A stretch of 64,000 nt of DNA from Veillonella parvula (GCF_036456085.1 NZ_CP138632.1:434001-498000), one strand, 5' to 3'; positions 1 to 8,602 are shown, numbered from the stretch's first letter. Numbers and translations are program-made. Notes: generated by a model not told the origin, from the letters alone.

Positions 1-579
1 TTTGCTATGGTAGAGGAAGGGTTACAGGAATTGTCCAATCCGTCTGCTTCTCTTTTAGCCGAGCGTTCCGATGAAGAAAGCGGCAGTGCTGTTATGATTT
101 ACCTTGAAGGGGTTCGCCCCATCTTGGTAGAGGTACAAAGCTTGGTCGTTACTACGGCTTTTGGTATGCCTAGACGTACGGCGATTGGTTATGATCTTAA
201 CCGGTTAATCGTATTATTAGCAGTCTTAGAAAAACGCTGTGGCTTTACATTAGGTAATAAAGACGTGTATGTAAATGTTATCGGTGGTCTCAAGGTAAAT
301 GAACCTGCTTGTGATTTATCTATGGCGGTTGCCATTGTGTCAAATCTGAAAAATCGAATCGTTCCAACAGATATGGTAATTTTAGGTGAAGTAGGCTTAA
401 CTGGTAATGTTCGCAGTATTCCTCGCATTGAACAGCGTATAAATGAAGCCAAGAAATTAGGTTTTAAAAAGTTTATTATTCCTGAAGGCAACTATAAACA
501 AATTAAGGATAATGATAGTTCTATCAAAATTAAAGGTGTCAAATCTATACAAGAGGCGATGCAACTCGTATTTTTATAA
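1..579 (+). CDS. radA: DNA repair protein RadA, C-terminal part (5' end outside window)
   Basis: RadA (Sms) is a RecA-like ATPase/helicase that drives branch migration during recombinational repair and natural transformation. The reading frame is open from base 1, so only the C-terminal ~192 residues are present. They form the Lon-protease-like domain, with the family pattern GGLKVNEPACDLSMAVAI and then GEVGLTGNVRSIPRIEQRI. The zinc finger, Walker motifs and KNRFG motif lie upstream of the window. The stop is 15 bases before the next start. In Bacillus radA is followed by disA and then yacL; here yacL follows directly. The family call is secure; the start cannot be seen. Confidence 0.93.
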   Translation, partial: FAMVEEGLQELSNPSASLLAERSDEESGSAVMIYLEGVRPILVEVQSLVVTTAFGMPRRTAIGYDLNRLIVLLAVLEKRCGFTLGNKDVYVNVIGGLKVNEPACDLSMAVAIVSNLKNRIVPTDMVILGEVGLTGNVRSIPRIEQRINEAKKLGFKKFIIPEGNYKQIKDNDSSIKIKGVKSIQEAMQLVFL

Positions 580-594
580 TTAGGAGGTGATTTC

Positions 595-1733
595 ATGATT
601 TATCGGATTTTACGCTATGTAATAGCCATTTTAGTAGGTACAGCAGCCTACGTGGGAATGGATAGCTTAGCACCTATTATTGACCCATATTTGGTTTCTC
701 AATTTGAATCTTTTGGGGACATGTCGTTAACAATTGCACGTATTGCAGTATTAATCGTAGGTACTCTATTAGGCCTTGTTATTGGTTATCTGATTTCATC
801 ATTTATTCTGAAACAAGGTTTAGTAATTGCTAAAAGATTAGAGCGTATTCTTACTCATATTCCAAATCAAGAATTGATTGCAGGCACCATCGGTTTATTA
901 TTGCAAATCTAATTGGTGTTGCATTCAATCAAGTACCTATTATAGGACCTTATATTCCTATAATTTTGAGTGCTATTTTTGGATATAGTGGACTTAAAAT
1001 CATGGCTCGTAAAGGCCCCGAAATGTACAATAATTACGTACAACAATGGGGAGGAGATAGCACTAAAAAAACAAGTCGTTTTAAAATGTTTTCAACTCAT
1101 AAATTAGATAAATCCTCTAGTACGCCAAAATTACTAGATACTTCAGTTATCATTGACGGTCGTATCAAAGAACTATGTGCTACGGGCTTCATTGAAGGCC
1201 CTCTTATGGTGCCACTATTTGTATTAAATGAGTTACAGGTAATTTCTGACTCTGCGGATGCTACGAAACGCAACCGTGGTCGACGTGGCCTTGATATTTT
1301 GAAGGATATGCAAGATGCCAATAAGGTAGCTATAGAAGTTGTTGAAGATGATTATGATGATCTTGTAGAGGTTGATTCAAAACTTATGCGACTTGCTTTA
1401 GATAAGCAGTGGAAATTGATGACTAATGACTTTAACTTGAATAAGGTGGCTCGTGTACAAGGTATTGAAGTGCTTAACCTTAATGAATTGGCAAATGTAT
1501 TAAAACCTGCTCTAATCGCTGGAGAATGGATTCGCGTTCAAATCATGAAAGAAGGTAAGGAAGTACACCAAGGTGTGGCTTATCTCGACGATGGCACGAT
1601 GATTGTCGTAGAGGATGGTAAGCCTTATGTTGGTCAAAATGTAGAGGTTATGGTTACATCCATATTACAAACGAGTGCAGGACGGATGATTTTTGCTCGT
1701 GTAGATGGAGGACAAAATGGGCAAGGCAATTAG
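595..1733 (+). pseudogene. yacL: PIN/TRAM-domain membrane protein (YacL family), frameshifted
   Basis: YacL proteins have an N-terminal membrane region, a PIN nuclease-like domain and a C-terminal TRAM RNA-binding domain. An ATG at 595 behind AGGAGGTGA opens a frame with two membrane segments that stops at 910-912, just after AGTIG. The family sequence continues in another frame from about 894 (FIIANLIGVAFNQVP), through two more membrane stretches, a PIN domain (LLDTSVIIDGRI) and a TRAM-like end. The join needs a -1 shift, and about four residues expected in the glycine/isoleucine-rich helix seem to be missing, so a small deletion is more likely than a single-base error. No canonical slippery heptamer is visible. 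It could be a real disruption or an assembly error. Confidence 0.7.
966..1733 (+). CDS. Downstream fragment of YacL carrying the PIN and TRAM domains
   Basis: This is the intact 3' part of the frameshifted yacL. Its 255 codons can be read from a TTG at 966; ATG codons at 1002 and 1023 are alternatives. None has a convincing ribosome-binding site, so independent translation is doubtful. The PIN domain starts near residue 56 (LLDTSVIIDGRI) and keeps acidic residues typical of the fold, including LMTNDFNLNKVA. The last ~80 residues look like a TRAM domain (GEWIRVQIMKEGKEVHQGVAYL). The stop overlaps the start of ispDF, so translation reaching this point may matter for coupling. Whether a soluble PIN-TRAM protein is made is unknown. 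Confidence 0.45.
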   Translation: MSAIFGYSGLKIMARKGPEMYNNYVQQWGGDSTKKTSRFKMFSTHKLDKSSSTPKLLDTSVIIDGRIKELCATGFIEGPLMVPLFVLNELQVISDSADATKRNRGRRGLDILKDMQDANKVAIEVVEDDYDDLVEVDSKLMRLALDKQWKLMTNDFNLNKVARVQGIEVLNLNELANVLKPALIAGEWIRVQIMKEGKEVHQGVAYLDDGTMIVVEDGKPYVGQNVEVMVTSILQTSAGRMIFARVDGGQNGQGN

Positions 1734-2892
1734 TTGTATCGTTCTCGCTGCAGGTGCTGGTCGCCGTATGGGATACAAAGAAAATAAGATATTTATTCCT
1801 TTAGGGGGACATTCTATTATTCAACGTACCATACAAAATGTAGAAAAGATTGAAGGTTTAAAAGAAATTATTCTTGTTGTAGCTGAAGGCGAACAAGAAT
1901 ATATGTCTAACCATATTCAAGGGTTGGATTTGCATATTCCTGTAAAGATAGTATTTGGTGGAAGAGAACGTCAAGATTCTGTGGCATATGGTCTCAAAGC
2001 TGTATCAGAAGATAGTAATATTGTGCTAGTTCATGATGGAGCGCGTCCATTAGCATCAACTAAACTGTTTGATTCTGTTGTTAGGGCCGCAATAGAATAT
2101 AGAGCTGCTACTGTAGGTGTCCCTGCTACGGATACGATTAAACGGGTTAATACAGAGCATACCGTAATAGAAACCTTGAAACGCAGTGAGTTATACCAAA
2201 TTCAAACACCACAAGGCTTTCAAAAAGATCTATTTAAAGAGGCCCATCAAAAGGCTCATGACGAAAAATATTTAGGCACTGATGATGTGTCCCTCGTCGA
2301 GTATTTAGGTAAGCCTGTACATATAGTAAGTGGAGACTATTGTAATATTAAGGTGACCACACCTAATGATATTGCAGTAGCAAAACGATATTTAGGAATT
2401 GAGGATAAGCGTATGCGCGTTGGATTTGGTTATGATATTCATCAATTAAAAGCAGGGCGTCCTTGTATCTTAGGTGGTGTTCATATCGAGTCTGACCTTG
2501 GTCCTGATGGTCACTCCGATGCAGATGTTCTCATTCATGCATTGATGGATGCCATGCTAGGTGCCGCTGGTTTACGGGATATTGGATACTATTTTCCACC
2601 TGAAGACGACCAGTATAAAGGGATTTCTAGCATGCTTTTACTAGAAAAAGTAAATTTCTTATTGAAAGAACGTGGGTTACAAGCCTATAATATTGATATT
2701 ATGGTTATTTCTGAGACACCTAAATTAAAACCTCACATCGATATGATGAAGTCTAATTTACAGTCTATTTTAGAGATACCATTAGATCGTATTAGTATTA
2801 AAGCGACAACAAATGAAATGCTAGGGGCTATTGGTCGCCGCGAAGGCATTGCTGCACAAGCTGTCGTTTCTGTATATGAAGGAGAGATTTAA
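1717..2892 (+). CDS. ispDF: Bifunctional IspD/IspF of the MEP isoprenoid pathway
   Basis: The protein fuses MEP cytidylyltransferase (IspD, residues ~1-230) to MECDP synthase (IspF, from residue 233, MRVGFGYDIHQL). IspD shows the nucleotide-binding pattern VLAAGAGRRMG and VHDGARPL. IspF keeps the zinc-binding Asp and His of GYDIHQL and the HSDADVLIHALMDA motif. The two activities flank IspE in the pathway to IPP and DMAPP. An ATG at 1705 is possible, but GGAGGA at 1707-1712 is well placed for the ATG at 1717, giving 391 residues. The gene overlaps the end of yacL and ends two bases before gltX, so all are probably co-transcribed. Confidence 0.93.
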   Translation: MGKAISCIVLAAGAGRRMGYKENKIFIPLGGHSIIQRTIQNVEKIEGLKEIILVVAEGEQEYMSNHIQGLDLHIPVKIVFGGRERQDSVAYGLKAVSEDSNIVLVHDGARPLASTKLFDSVVRAAIEYRAATVGVPATDTIKRVNTEHTVIETLKRSELYQIQTPQGFQKDLFKEAHQKAHDEKYLGTDDVSLVEYLGKPVHIVSGDYCNIKVTTPNDIAVAKRYLGIEDKRMRVGFGYDIHQLKAGRPCILGGVHIESDLGPDGHSDADVLIHALMDAMLGAAGLRDIGYYFPPEDDQYKGISSMLLLEKVNFLLKERGLQAYNIDIMVISETPKLKPHIDMMKSNLQSILEIPLDRISIKATTNEMLGAIGRREGIAAQAVVSVYEGEI

Positions 2893-2894
2893 TC

Positions 2895-4364
2895 ATGAGT
2901 TCCATGAAAGTTCGTTTTGCTCCAAGCCCTACGGGTCCATTCCATATTGGTGGTGCTCGTTCTGCTTTATTTAACTGGTTATTAGCACGTAAGGAAAAAG
3001 GCACATTTGTATTGCGCATTGAAGATACAGATTTAGCTCGTTCTACACGTGAAAGTGAAGAGAATATTAAAGCTTCCTTACAATGGCTTGGCATGAACTG
3101 GGATGAAGGCATTGATGTAGGTGGTAATAATGGTCCTTACCGTCAAATAGAACGTCTTGATTTATATAAAGAAGTAACACAACGTTTATTGGATGAAGGT
3201 AAAGCTTATGAGTGTTATTGCACACCTGAAGAGTTAGATGCGGTGCGTCAAGATCAAATGGATCGTGGGGAAACACCAAAATACAACGGTCATTGTGAAC
3301 ACTTAGATGAAGAGACAAAGGCTAAATACATTGCTGAAGGTCGTAAACCTACAATTCGTTTGCGTGTACCTTTGAATAAAACATATACTTTCGATGATAT
3401 GGTTCGTGGTCGTGTATCCTTTGAATCCAACGGTGTAGGTGACTTTGTTATCGTTAAATCCGATGGTATTCCTGTATATAACTTTGCGGTAGTAATGGAC
3501 GATCACATGATGGGCATTACTCATGTTATTCGCGCAGAGGAACATTTATCTAATACACCACGCCAAATGGCTATTTACGAAGCGCTTGGGTGGGACATTC
3601 CTACATTTGGTCATATTTCTTTGATTCTTGGTAAAGATTACAAGAAAATGTCCAAACGTCATGGTGCTACCTCTGTTGAACAATATAAACAATTAGGCTA
3701 CTTGCCAGAAGCACTTGTAAACTTCTTGGCACTTCTTGGTTGGGCTCCTGAAGGTGAAGAAGAATTCTTCACACAAGATGAATTAATTCAGGCTTTCTCT
3801 ATGGATCGGGTAGCGAAAAATCCTGCTGTGTTTGATATTGATAAATTGAACCATATAAATTTCCACTACATGAAGAATTTGAGCGATGAAGAATTATTCC
3901 ACCTTTGTTTGCCGCATTTGAAAGAGGTTGGTTTAGCTCCAGATAGCTTGAATCAAGCTGATATTGATTGGTTGACATTATTATGCTCTACATTCCGTGA
4001 TCATATTAGCTATGGTGCTCAAATCAAAGATCATGTAGGCTTGTTTATGGGCGAAACAGTATTCCTTGAAGAGGACCATGAAGAAGAATTGCGTGCTGTA
4101 TTGAATGAAGAAACAGCTCCAACAGTTCTCGGCGCTTTCCGGAATGCATTGGCTGAACTTGATGAAATTACACCTGAAGTTGTAAAAGCAACAATCAAGG
4201 CCGTAATGAAAGAAACCTCTTTAAAAGGTAAATTCGTATTTATGCCAATTCGTGTAGCTTTAACAGGTCAAATGCATGGTCCAGATTTGAATAATATTGT
4301 CACATTACTTGGTAAAGAAAAGTGCTTACATCGTTTAGATAATGTAGGTGCATTAACAAAATAA
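2895..4364 (+). CDS. gltX: Glutamyl-tRNA synthetase
   Basis: A class I aminoacyl-tRNA synthetase that charges tRNA with glutamate. The HIGH-type signature is near the N-terminus (PSPTGPFHIGGAR) and the KMSKS-type loop is KKMSKRHG near residue 250. The length, 489 aa, is normal for a bacterial enzyme. Only one gltX is seen here, and gatCAB is in the same window, so this enzyme may be non-discriminating and also make Glu-tRNA(Gln) for amidation; that is inference. It lies two bases after ispDF and ends at a clear terminator. Confidence 0.96.
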   Translation: MSSMKVRFAPSPTGPFHIGGARSALFNWLLARKEKGTFVLRIEDTDLARSTRESEENIKASLQWLGMNWDEGIDVGGNNGPYRQIERLDLYKEVTQRLLDEGKAYECYCTPEELDAVRQDQMDRGETPKYNGHCEHLDEETKAKYIAEGRKPTIRLRVPLNKTYTFDDMVRGRVSFESNGVGDFVIVKSDGIPVYNFAVVMDDHMMGITHVIRAEEHLSNTPRQMAIYEALGWDIPTFGHISLILGKDYKKMSKRHGATSVEQYKQLGYLPEALVNFLALLGWAPEGEEEFFTQDELIQAFSMDRVAKNPAVFDIDKLNHINFHYMKNLSDEELFHLCLPHLKEVGLAPDSLNQADIDWLTLLCSTFRDHISYGAQIKDHVGLFMGETVFLEEDHEEELRAVLNEETAPTVLGAFRNALAELDEITPEVVKATIKAVMKETSLKGKFVFMPIRVALTGQMHGPDLNNIVTLLGKEKCLHRLDNVGALTK

Positions 4365-4380
4365 ATTTGATCAATTAATC

Positions 4381-4420
4381 AAAGGAGTTCACGTAACAGG
4401 TGTTATGTGAACTCCTTTTG
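4381..4420 (+). terminator. Rho-independent terminator after gltX
   Basis: A 12-base perfect inverted repeat (AAAGGAGTTCAC, then GTGAACTCCTTT) encloses a 14-base loop and ends in a short T run. It closes the radA-to-gltX transcription unit. Confidence 0.9.
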
Positions 4421-4426
4421 TATGTG

Positions 4427-4455
4427 TTGTTAATATTCTATAGAAATGCTATAAT
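4427..4455 (+). promoter_or_regulatory. SigA-type promoter for the BASS transporter gene
   Basis: TTGTTA at 4427-4432 and a perfect TATAAT at 4450-4455 are separated by 17 bases. The site lies just after the gltX terminator, so the transporter gene has its own transcription start near 4462. Confidence 0.75.
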
Positions 4456-4500
4456 AATCGGCGTATTAAATTTTGATTTATTATGAAAGCGAGTGTTTTT

Positions 4501-5454
4501 ATGAGTGTTATTCGTTCTATTAATCACTTATTCAATAGTTATCTATCCTGGATAGTACTATTGATGGCTGTTTTAGCATATATGCTACCTGCAGTATTTT
4601 CTTGGATGACTCCTTATATTGCTTACATGCTACAGTTTGTTATGTTTGCGATGGGGTTAACATTAACGGCTCAAGTCTTTATTGATGTATTTAAGCAACC
4701 AATGAAGGTTATTCTCGTATCCGTAATCCAATTCTTATGGATGCCATTGGCAGGTTTCTTAGTAGCCTTAGCATTTAATTTTCCTCCAGAAGTTGGGATT
4801 GGTTTTATCTTGTTGGGTGCATGTCCTGGTGGTACTGCTTCTAATGTAATGACCTTCCTTGCAAATGGTAATGTTCCCTTATCCGTATCAGCAACAACTG
4901 TATCCACATTATTGGCACCTATTTTAACGCCTTTATTTGTCGTATTATATGCTGGTGCAACATCTTCTATTGAAATTCAATTTATGCCAATGTTTATATC
5001 CATTGTAAAAATTGTGTTAGTACCAATTATTTTGGGGATTGTATTGAATTACTTTATTGGCACAAAAATTGAACTTGTAAAATCTGTATGTCCAACCATT
5101 GCAGCTATCGCGGTATTGCTTATCTTGGCAGCTGTAACTGCAGTTAACCAAAAGCAAATTGCCGAAACTGGTTTCATTATTTTTGTAGCGTGTTTAGTAC
5201 AAAATTTGAGTGGTTATGTTGTGACATACTTTGTATGTAAAGCTCTCAGTATTGATGTGTCTTCTCGTCGTGCTATGCAAATCGAAGTGGCTATGCAAAA
5301 TTCTGCATTATCCGTATCTTTAGCACTAAAACACTTTACACCACAAGCTGCGGTAGCAGGTGCAGTATTCTCCATCATTCATAACTTTACAGGATCTATT
5401 TTTGCAGGTATTTGCCGTAAACACGATGATCAAGATAAATTAGAAAATGCTTAA
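4501..5454 (+). CDS. Bile acid:sodium symporter (BASS) family transporter
   Basis: A polytopic inner-membrane protein of the BASS/SBF family (about nine to ten hydrophobic segments). These carriers move organic anions, such as bile acids, pyruvate or pantoate, with sodium. The family motif GACPGGTASNVMTFLANGN (about residue 102 onward) and a second conserved stretch with EVAMQNSALSVSLA are visible. The substrate cannot be told from sequence. An in-frame ATG at 4483 exists but lacks a ribosome-binding site; AAAGCGAGTG ahead of 4501 resembles one, giving 317 residues. It is a single-gene unit, with its own promoter and a hairpin downstream. Confidence 0.88.
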   Translation: MSVIRSINHLFNSYLSWIVLLMAVLAYMLPAVFSWMTPYIAYMLQFVMFAMGLTLTAQVFIDVFKQPMKVILVSVIQFLWMPLAGFLVALAFNFPPEVGIGFILLGACPGGTASNVMTFLANGNVPLSVSATTVSTLLAPILTPLFVVLYAGATSSIEIQFMPMFISIVKIVLVPIILGIVLNYFIGTKIELVKSVCPTIAAIAVLLILAAVTAVNQKQIAETGFIIFVACLVQNLSGYVVTYFVCKALSIDVSSRRAMQIEVAMQNSALSVSLALKHFTPQAAVAGAVFSIIHNFTGSIFAGICRKHDDQDKLENA

Positions 5455-5550
5455 TATTAATTGATTTGATGTAATGACATTATTATTACTTGTGTGCTAT
5501 AAAAGCTATTGTTATGAATGATAATAGTAATTTAATATTCTGATTATATA

Positions 5551-5628
5551 TCCTCATCTTTCTAATTAAGCTATTTAAAATACCTATGTATGATATGTGA
5601 ATAGCTGCCTATGAAAGATGGGGATTTT
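5551..5628 (+). terminator. Nested hairpin, probable terminator of the BASS gene
   Basis: CCTCATCTTTC (from 5552) pairs with GAAAGATGGGG (from 5613), with one G-T pair, and is followed by ATTTTTCTTG. Inside it AGCTATT and AATAGCT form a second stem, so the structure is much longer than a normal terminator. It sits just upstream of the cysS leader promoter. Confidence 0.55.
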
Positions 5629-5639
5629 TCTTGTAAATA

Positions 5640-5668
5640 TTGACATTCTATAGCTTTATTGGTAAAAT
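5640..5668 (+). promoter_or_regulatory. Promoter of the cysS T-box transcript
   Basis: TTGACA at 5640-5645 and TAAAAT at 5663-5668, 17 bases apart, give a near-consensus SigA-type promoter. Transcription should start near 5675 and include the whole T-box leader. Confidence 0.8.
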
Positions 5669-5674
5669 ATTTTT

Positions 5675-5925
5675 ATATATAAATATAGATTATATAATAA
5701 TAGCTGAGACTGAAAGAAGTACTCTACAACTAACTTTTTAGCGAGAACCGATGGTGGGAGGGTTCATGGATAGGTAGATGAAATGCATTCACGAGCTGAC
5801 ACTCCGATTATAGGTAGGTTTGTCCGGCGACGCACCGTTATGCGATGAGTGGGTATCGCTATTGGTACCTAACAGAGTGGAACCGCGGACCATCGTCTCT
5901 GTATGAGATGAGAGGTCTTTTTTAT
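5675..5925 (+). promoter_or_regulatory. T-box riboswitch leader of cysS
   Basis: The leader carries the T-box sequence TGGAACCGCGG at 5878-5888, which pairs with the acceptor end of uncharged tRNA to form an antiterminator. It is followed by a competing hairpin (GACC...GGTC, about 5888-5917) and a T run, the terminator. Stem I sequence lies upstream. A TGC at 5841-5843 is a candidate cysteine specifier codon, but I did not fold the RNA. Uncharged tRNA(Cys) should therefore switch on cysS and probably the three genes behind it. Confidence 0.88.
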
Positions 5926-5952
5926 TTTACAAAATTGGAGGCATCGGTAACG

Positions 5953-7401
5953 ATGAGAGAAATTACTGTTTATAATACTATGACGCGCCAAAAAGAGGTT
6001 TTTAATCCTGTAACACCAGGTGAGGCAAAAATGTACGTATGTGGTGTCACACCATACAATCATCCTCATATTGGCAATGCTCGTCCTTTTGTGACTTGGG
6101 ACGTAATTCGTCGCTATATGAAACATGTAGGCTATAAAGTAACCTATGTACAAAACTTTACTGATGTGGATGATAAAATCATCAATACTTCTAATGGTGA
6201 AGGCGTCTCTTGGGATACCATTGCAAATCGTTATATCGATAGTTATTTTGAAGTAATGGATGCATTAGGTGTACAACGGGCTGATATGTATCCACGTGTA
6301 TCTACGCATATTGATGATATCATTGCTATGATTAAAACATTGATTGACAAGGGCTACGCCTATGAACTCGATGGCGATGTATATTATAGTGTGGAGAAAT
6401 TTGAACATTACGGTGAGTTATCTGGTCGTACATTAGACGATATGGAGGCAGGCGCACGTATTGAAGTAGATGGTCGTAAGAAGAATCCTATGGACTTTGC
6501 TTTGTGGAAAGCAGCAAAACCTGGTGAACCTTATTGGGAAAGCCCATGGGGGAATGGTCGTCCAGGCTGGCACATTGAATGTTCTGCTATGAGCCAAAAA
6601 TATTTAGGCACAGAATTTGACTTCCACGGTGGTGGTAGCGATTTGATTTTCCCTCATCATGAAAATGAAATTGCTCAATCAGAAGGTTGCTCTGGTCAAC
6701 ATCCAGCAGTGCGCTACTGGTTGCACAATGGTTTTATCACTATTAACTCTGAAAAAATGTCTAAGTCCTTGAATAATTTCTTCTTGGTAAAAGATATTTT
6801 AGAACAATATAGTCCTGATGCATTGCGTTATTTCTTATTGAGCACGCATTACCGTAGCCCATTAGATTTCTCTGATGAGCGTCTAGAAGAAGCTAATAAA
6901 TCTTTGGAACGGTTAAGCACAGCTATTGAAAACCTTCTTTACCTTGAAAAATGTGAGCCAGGCTCATGTGATGAAGCTCAACGCTTATTAGAAAAAGCGA
7001 AAGCATACGAAGAAGAATTTGAGGATGCTATGAGTGATGATTTCAACACTGCTCTAGCAACTTCTAGTATGTTCGGTCTTGCAAAAGAAATTAATATCTA
7101 CTATCAAGCTGTAACAAGTAGAGAAGGCGTTGTTTGCCAAGAGGCAATTGCTGAAGTGAAACGAATCTTCAAATTTATGACAGATGTTATTGGTGTTCTT
7201 GAAAAAGCTTGGGAAGGCAATACGGGTGCTAATGCTGCTGAATACGAAGAATTAATGCAAGTTATTCTTTCTGTACGTCAAGCTTGTCGGGACCAAAAGC
7301 AATGGGCATTAGCTGATTGTATTCGCGATCGATTAGCTGAGATTGGTATTACTATTGAGGACTCCCCTCAAGGTGCACGGTGGAAAAAACGTGAAGTTTA
7401 A
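5953..7401 (+). CDS. cysS: Cysteinyl-tRNA synthetase
   Basis: A class I synthetase that charges tRNA(Cys). Visible hallmarks are the zinc-ligand cysteine in YVCGVTPYNHPHIGNARP, where HIGN is the HIGH box, a second ligand in WHIECSAMS, the ligands of GSDLIFPHHENE, and the KMSKS loop KMSKSLNNF. The frame is open further upstream into the T-box leader, but the ATG at 5953 follows TTGGAGG and gives the usual family N-terminus (MREITVYNT) and 482 residues. It is the first gene of cysS-mrnC-rlmB-yacP and overlaps mrnC by 11 bases. Confidence 0.96.
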   Translation: MREITVYNTMTRQKEVFNPVTPGEAKMYVCGVTPYNHPHIGNARPFVTWDVIRRYMKHVGYKVTYVQNFTDVDDKIINTSNGEGVSWDTIANRYIDSYFEVMDALGVQRADMYPRVSTHIDDIIAMIKTLIDKGYAYELDGDVYYSVEKFEHYGELSGRTLDDMEAGARIEVDGRKKNPMDFALWKAAKPGEPYWESPWGNGRPGWHIECSAMSQKYLGTEFDFHGGGSDLIFPHHENEIAQSEGCSGQHPAVRYWLHNGFITINSEKMSKSLNNFFLVKDILEQYSPDALRYFLLSTHYRSPLDFSDERLEEANKSLERLSTAIENLLYLEKCEPGSCDEAQRLLEKAKAYEEEFEDAMSDDFNTALATSSMFGLAKEINIYYQAVTSREGVVCQEAIAEVKRIFKFMTDVIGVLEKAWEGNTGANAAEYEELMQVILSVRQACRDQKQWALADCIRDRLAEIGITIEDSPQGARWKKREV

Positions 7402-7867
7402 ACAATTTCAATTCTTAAAGAATGAAGCGATAAAAAAACTGACGGCTCTTGAAGAAGAGCCGCTTCGTTTGCGTAATCGGACTATAGAAGAGTGCCTAAG
7501 TGCTGATGCAGTTATGCTAGCTTATATCGGCGATGCAGTATACTCCATGTATGTACGCGAACGAGTAGTGCAAATGAATATCACAAAGGTACAGGTATTG
7601 CATACAATTGTTACTGAATTTATTTGTGCTAAATCACAGGCGAAAGTATTGCTAGAAATAGAAGATGCTTTCACAGAAGAGGAACAAGCTATTGCACGCC
7701 GTGCTAGAAATAGTAATGTAAACGTGCCTAAAAGTAGTACTGTTCAAGAATATCGCAGTAGTACGGCCTTTGAAGCAGTACTAGGATTTCTTTATGAAAC
7801 GCGCCAAGAAGACCGCTTACAGCATATCTTGGGGCAAGCCTTTTCTATAACTCTACGAGGTATGTAG
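7391..7867 (+). CDS. mrnC: Mini-ribonuclease III (23S rRNA maturation)
   Basis: Mini-III is a dimeric RNase III-type nuclease domain without a dsRNA-binding domain; in Bacillus it matures 23S rRNA ends. The catalytic-domain signature is AYIGDAVYSMYVRERV, with a conserved Asp, and a second conserved helix is TAFEAVLGFLYE with the expected Glu. The likely start is GTG at 7391 behind GGTGG, overlapping the cysS stop, giving 158 residues; a TTG at 7343 would only add unrelated residues. Position between cysS and rlmB is the standard Firmicute arrangement. Confidence 0.9.
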   Translation: MKFKQFQFLKNEAIKKLTALEEEPLRLRNRTIEECLSADAVMLAYIGDAVYSMYVRERVVQMNITKVQVLHTIVTEFICAKSQAKVLLEIEDAFTEEEQAIARRARNSNVNVPKSSTVQEYRSSTAFEAVLGFLYETRQEDRLQHILGQAFSITLRGM

Positions 7868-7868
7868 T

Positions 7869-8600
7869 ATGGATAATTATATTGTAGGTCGCAATGCGGT
7901 TAAAGAAGCCCTTAAAAGTGGCCGTTCTATTCAACGTATTCTGGTCAGTGAAGATAAGGTAAAAACAGGGTTAGCTGATATTGTAGGCCTTGCTAAATCT
8001 CAAGGAATTGAAGTTAGACCTACACCAGTTAAACAGATGAATAAGTACGATTTGGAGGTACCACATCAAGGGGTTATAGCTCTTGTATCGGCCGTTCAAT
8101 TTAAAGAATTGGGAGAGGTATTACAAGAAACGACACATGAGGTTCCTTTACTCATCTTAACGGATGGGGTTGAAGACCCACATAATATGGGAGCTATCAT
8201 TCGTACTGCTGAATGTGCGGGAGCTACGGCTGTACTCATTCCTAAACGACATAATGCGCCTATTAATGCTACTGTTGCAAAGACATCTGCTGGAGCTATT
8301 GAACAAATTCCACTTGTACAAATTGGCAATGTAGTGCAAACCATTAAACAACTTCAAAAACAAGGATTTTGGGTAATGGGGGCTCATATGGAAGGTGATC
8401 GTACCTTGTATGAAGCAGATATGACAATTCCTACGGTTATAGTCATTGGTAATGAAGGTAAGGGGATTAGTCGCGTTGTAAAAGAAGCTTGTGATTTCCT
8501 TGTAACAATTCCTATGTATGGAAATTTGAATTCTTTGAATGCATCTGTTGCAGCTGCAGTTCTTATGTATGAGGCGGTACGTCAACGCCAGGCGAAATAA
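7869..8600 (+). CDS. rlmB: 23S rRNA 2'-O-ribose methyltransferase of the SpoU/TrmH family (RlmB-like)
   Basis: A SAM-dependent RNA ribose methyltransferase with the trefoil-knot fold. The N-terminal ~75 residues match the substrate-binding domain (YIVGRNAVKEAL). The three SPOUT motifs are present: DGVEDPHNMGAIIRTAECAG, VIGNEGKGIS and IPMYGNLNSLNASVAAAV. At 243 aa the length is normal. It follows mrnC after one base and precedes yacP by two, so translation is probably coupled. The exact 23S nucleotide (G2251 for Escherichia coli RlmB) is taken from the family, not shown here. Confidence 0.9.
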   Translation: MDNYIVGRNAVKEALKSGRSIQRILVSEDKVKTGLADIVGLAKSQGIEVRPTPVKQMNKYDLEVPHQGVIALVSAVQFKELGEVLQETTHEVPLLILTDGVEDPHNMGAIIRTAECAGATAVLIPKRHNAPINATVAKTSAGAIEQIPLVQIGNVVQTIKQLQKQGFWVMGAHMEGDRTLYEADMTIPTVIVIGNEGKGISRVVKEACDFLVTIPMYGNLNSLNASVAAAVLMYEAVRQRQAK

Positions 8601-8602
8601 TC

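Noticed and set aside
892-912. Programmed -1 frameshift in yacL
   Set aside because: No canonical X-XXY-YYZ heptamer at the switch and an apparent loss of residues in the helix; a lesion or sequence error is simpler.
5845-5952. Longer cysS frame beginning inside the T-box leader
   Set aside because: The extra residues are read from the T-box and terminator sequence; a proper ribosome-binding site and the family N-terminus are at 5953.
8157-8585. 142-codon minus-strand frame opposite rlmB
   Set aside because: rlmB on the + strand shows all family motifs; the antisense product is low-complexity and Asn/Ser-rich.
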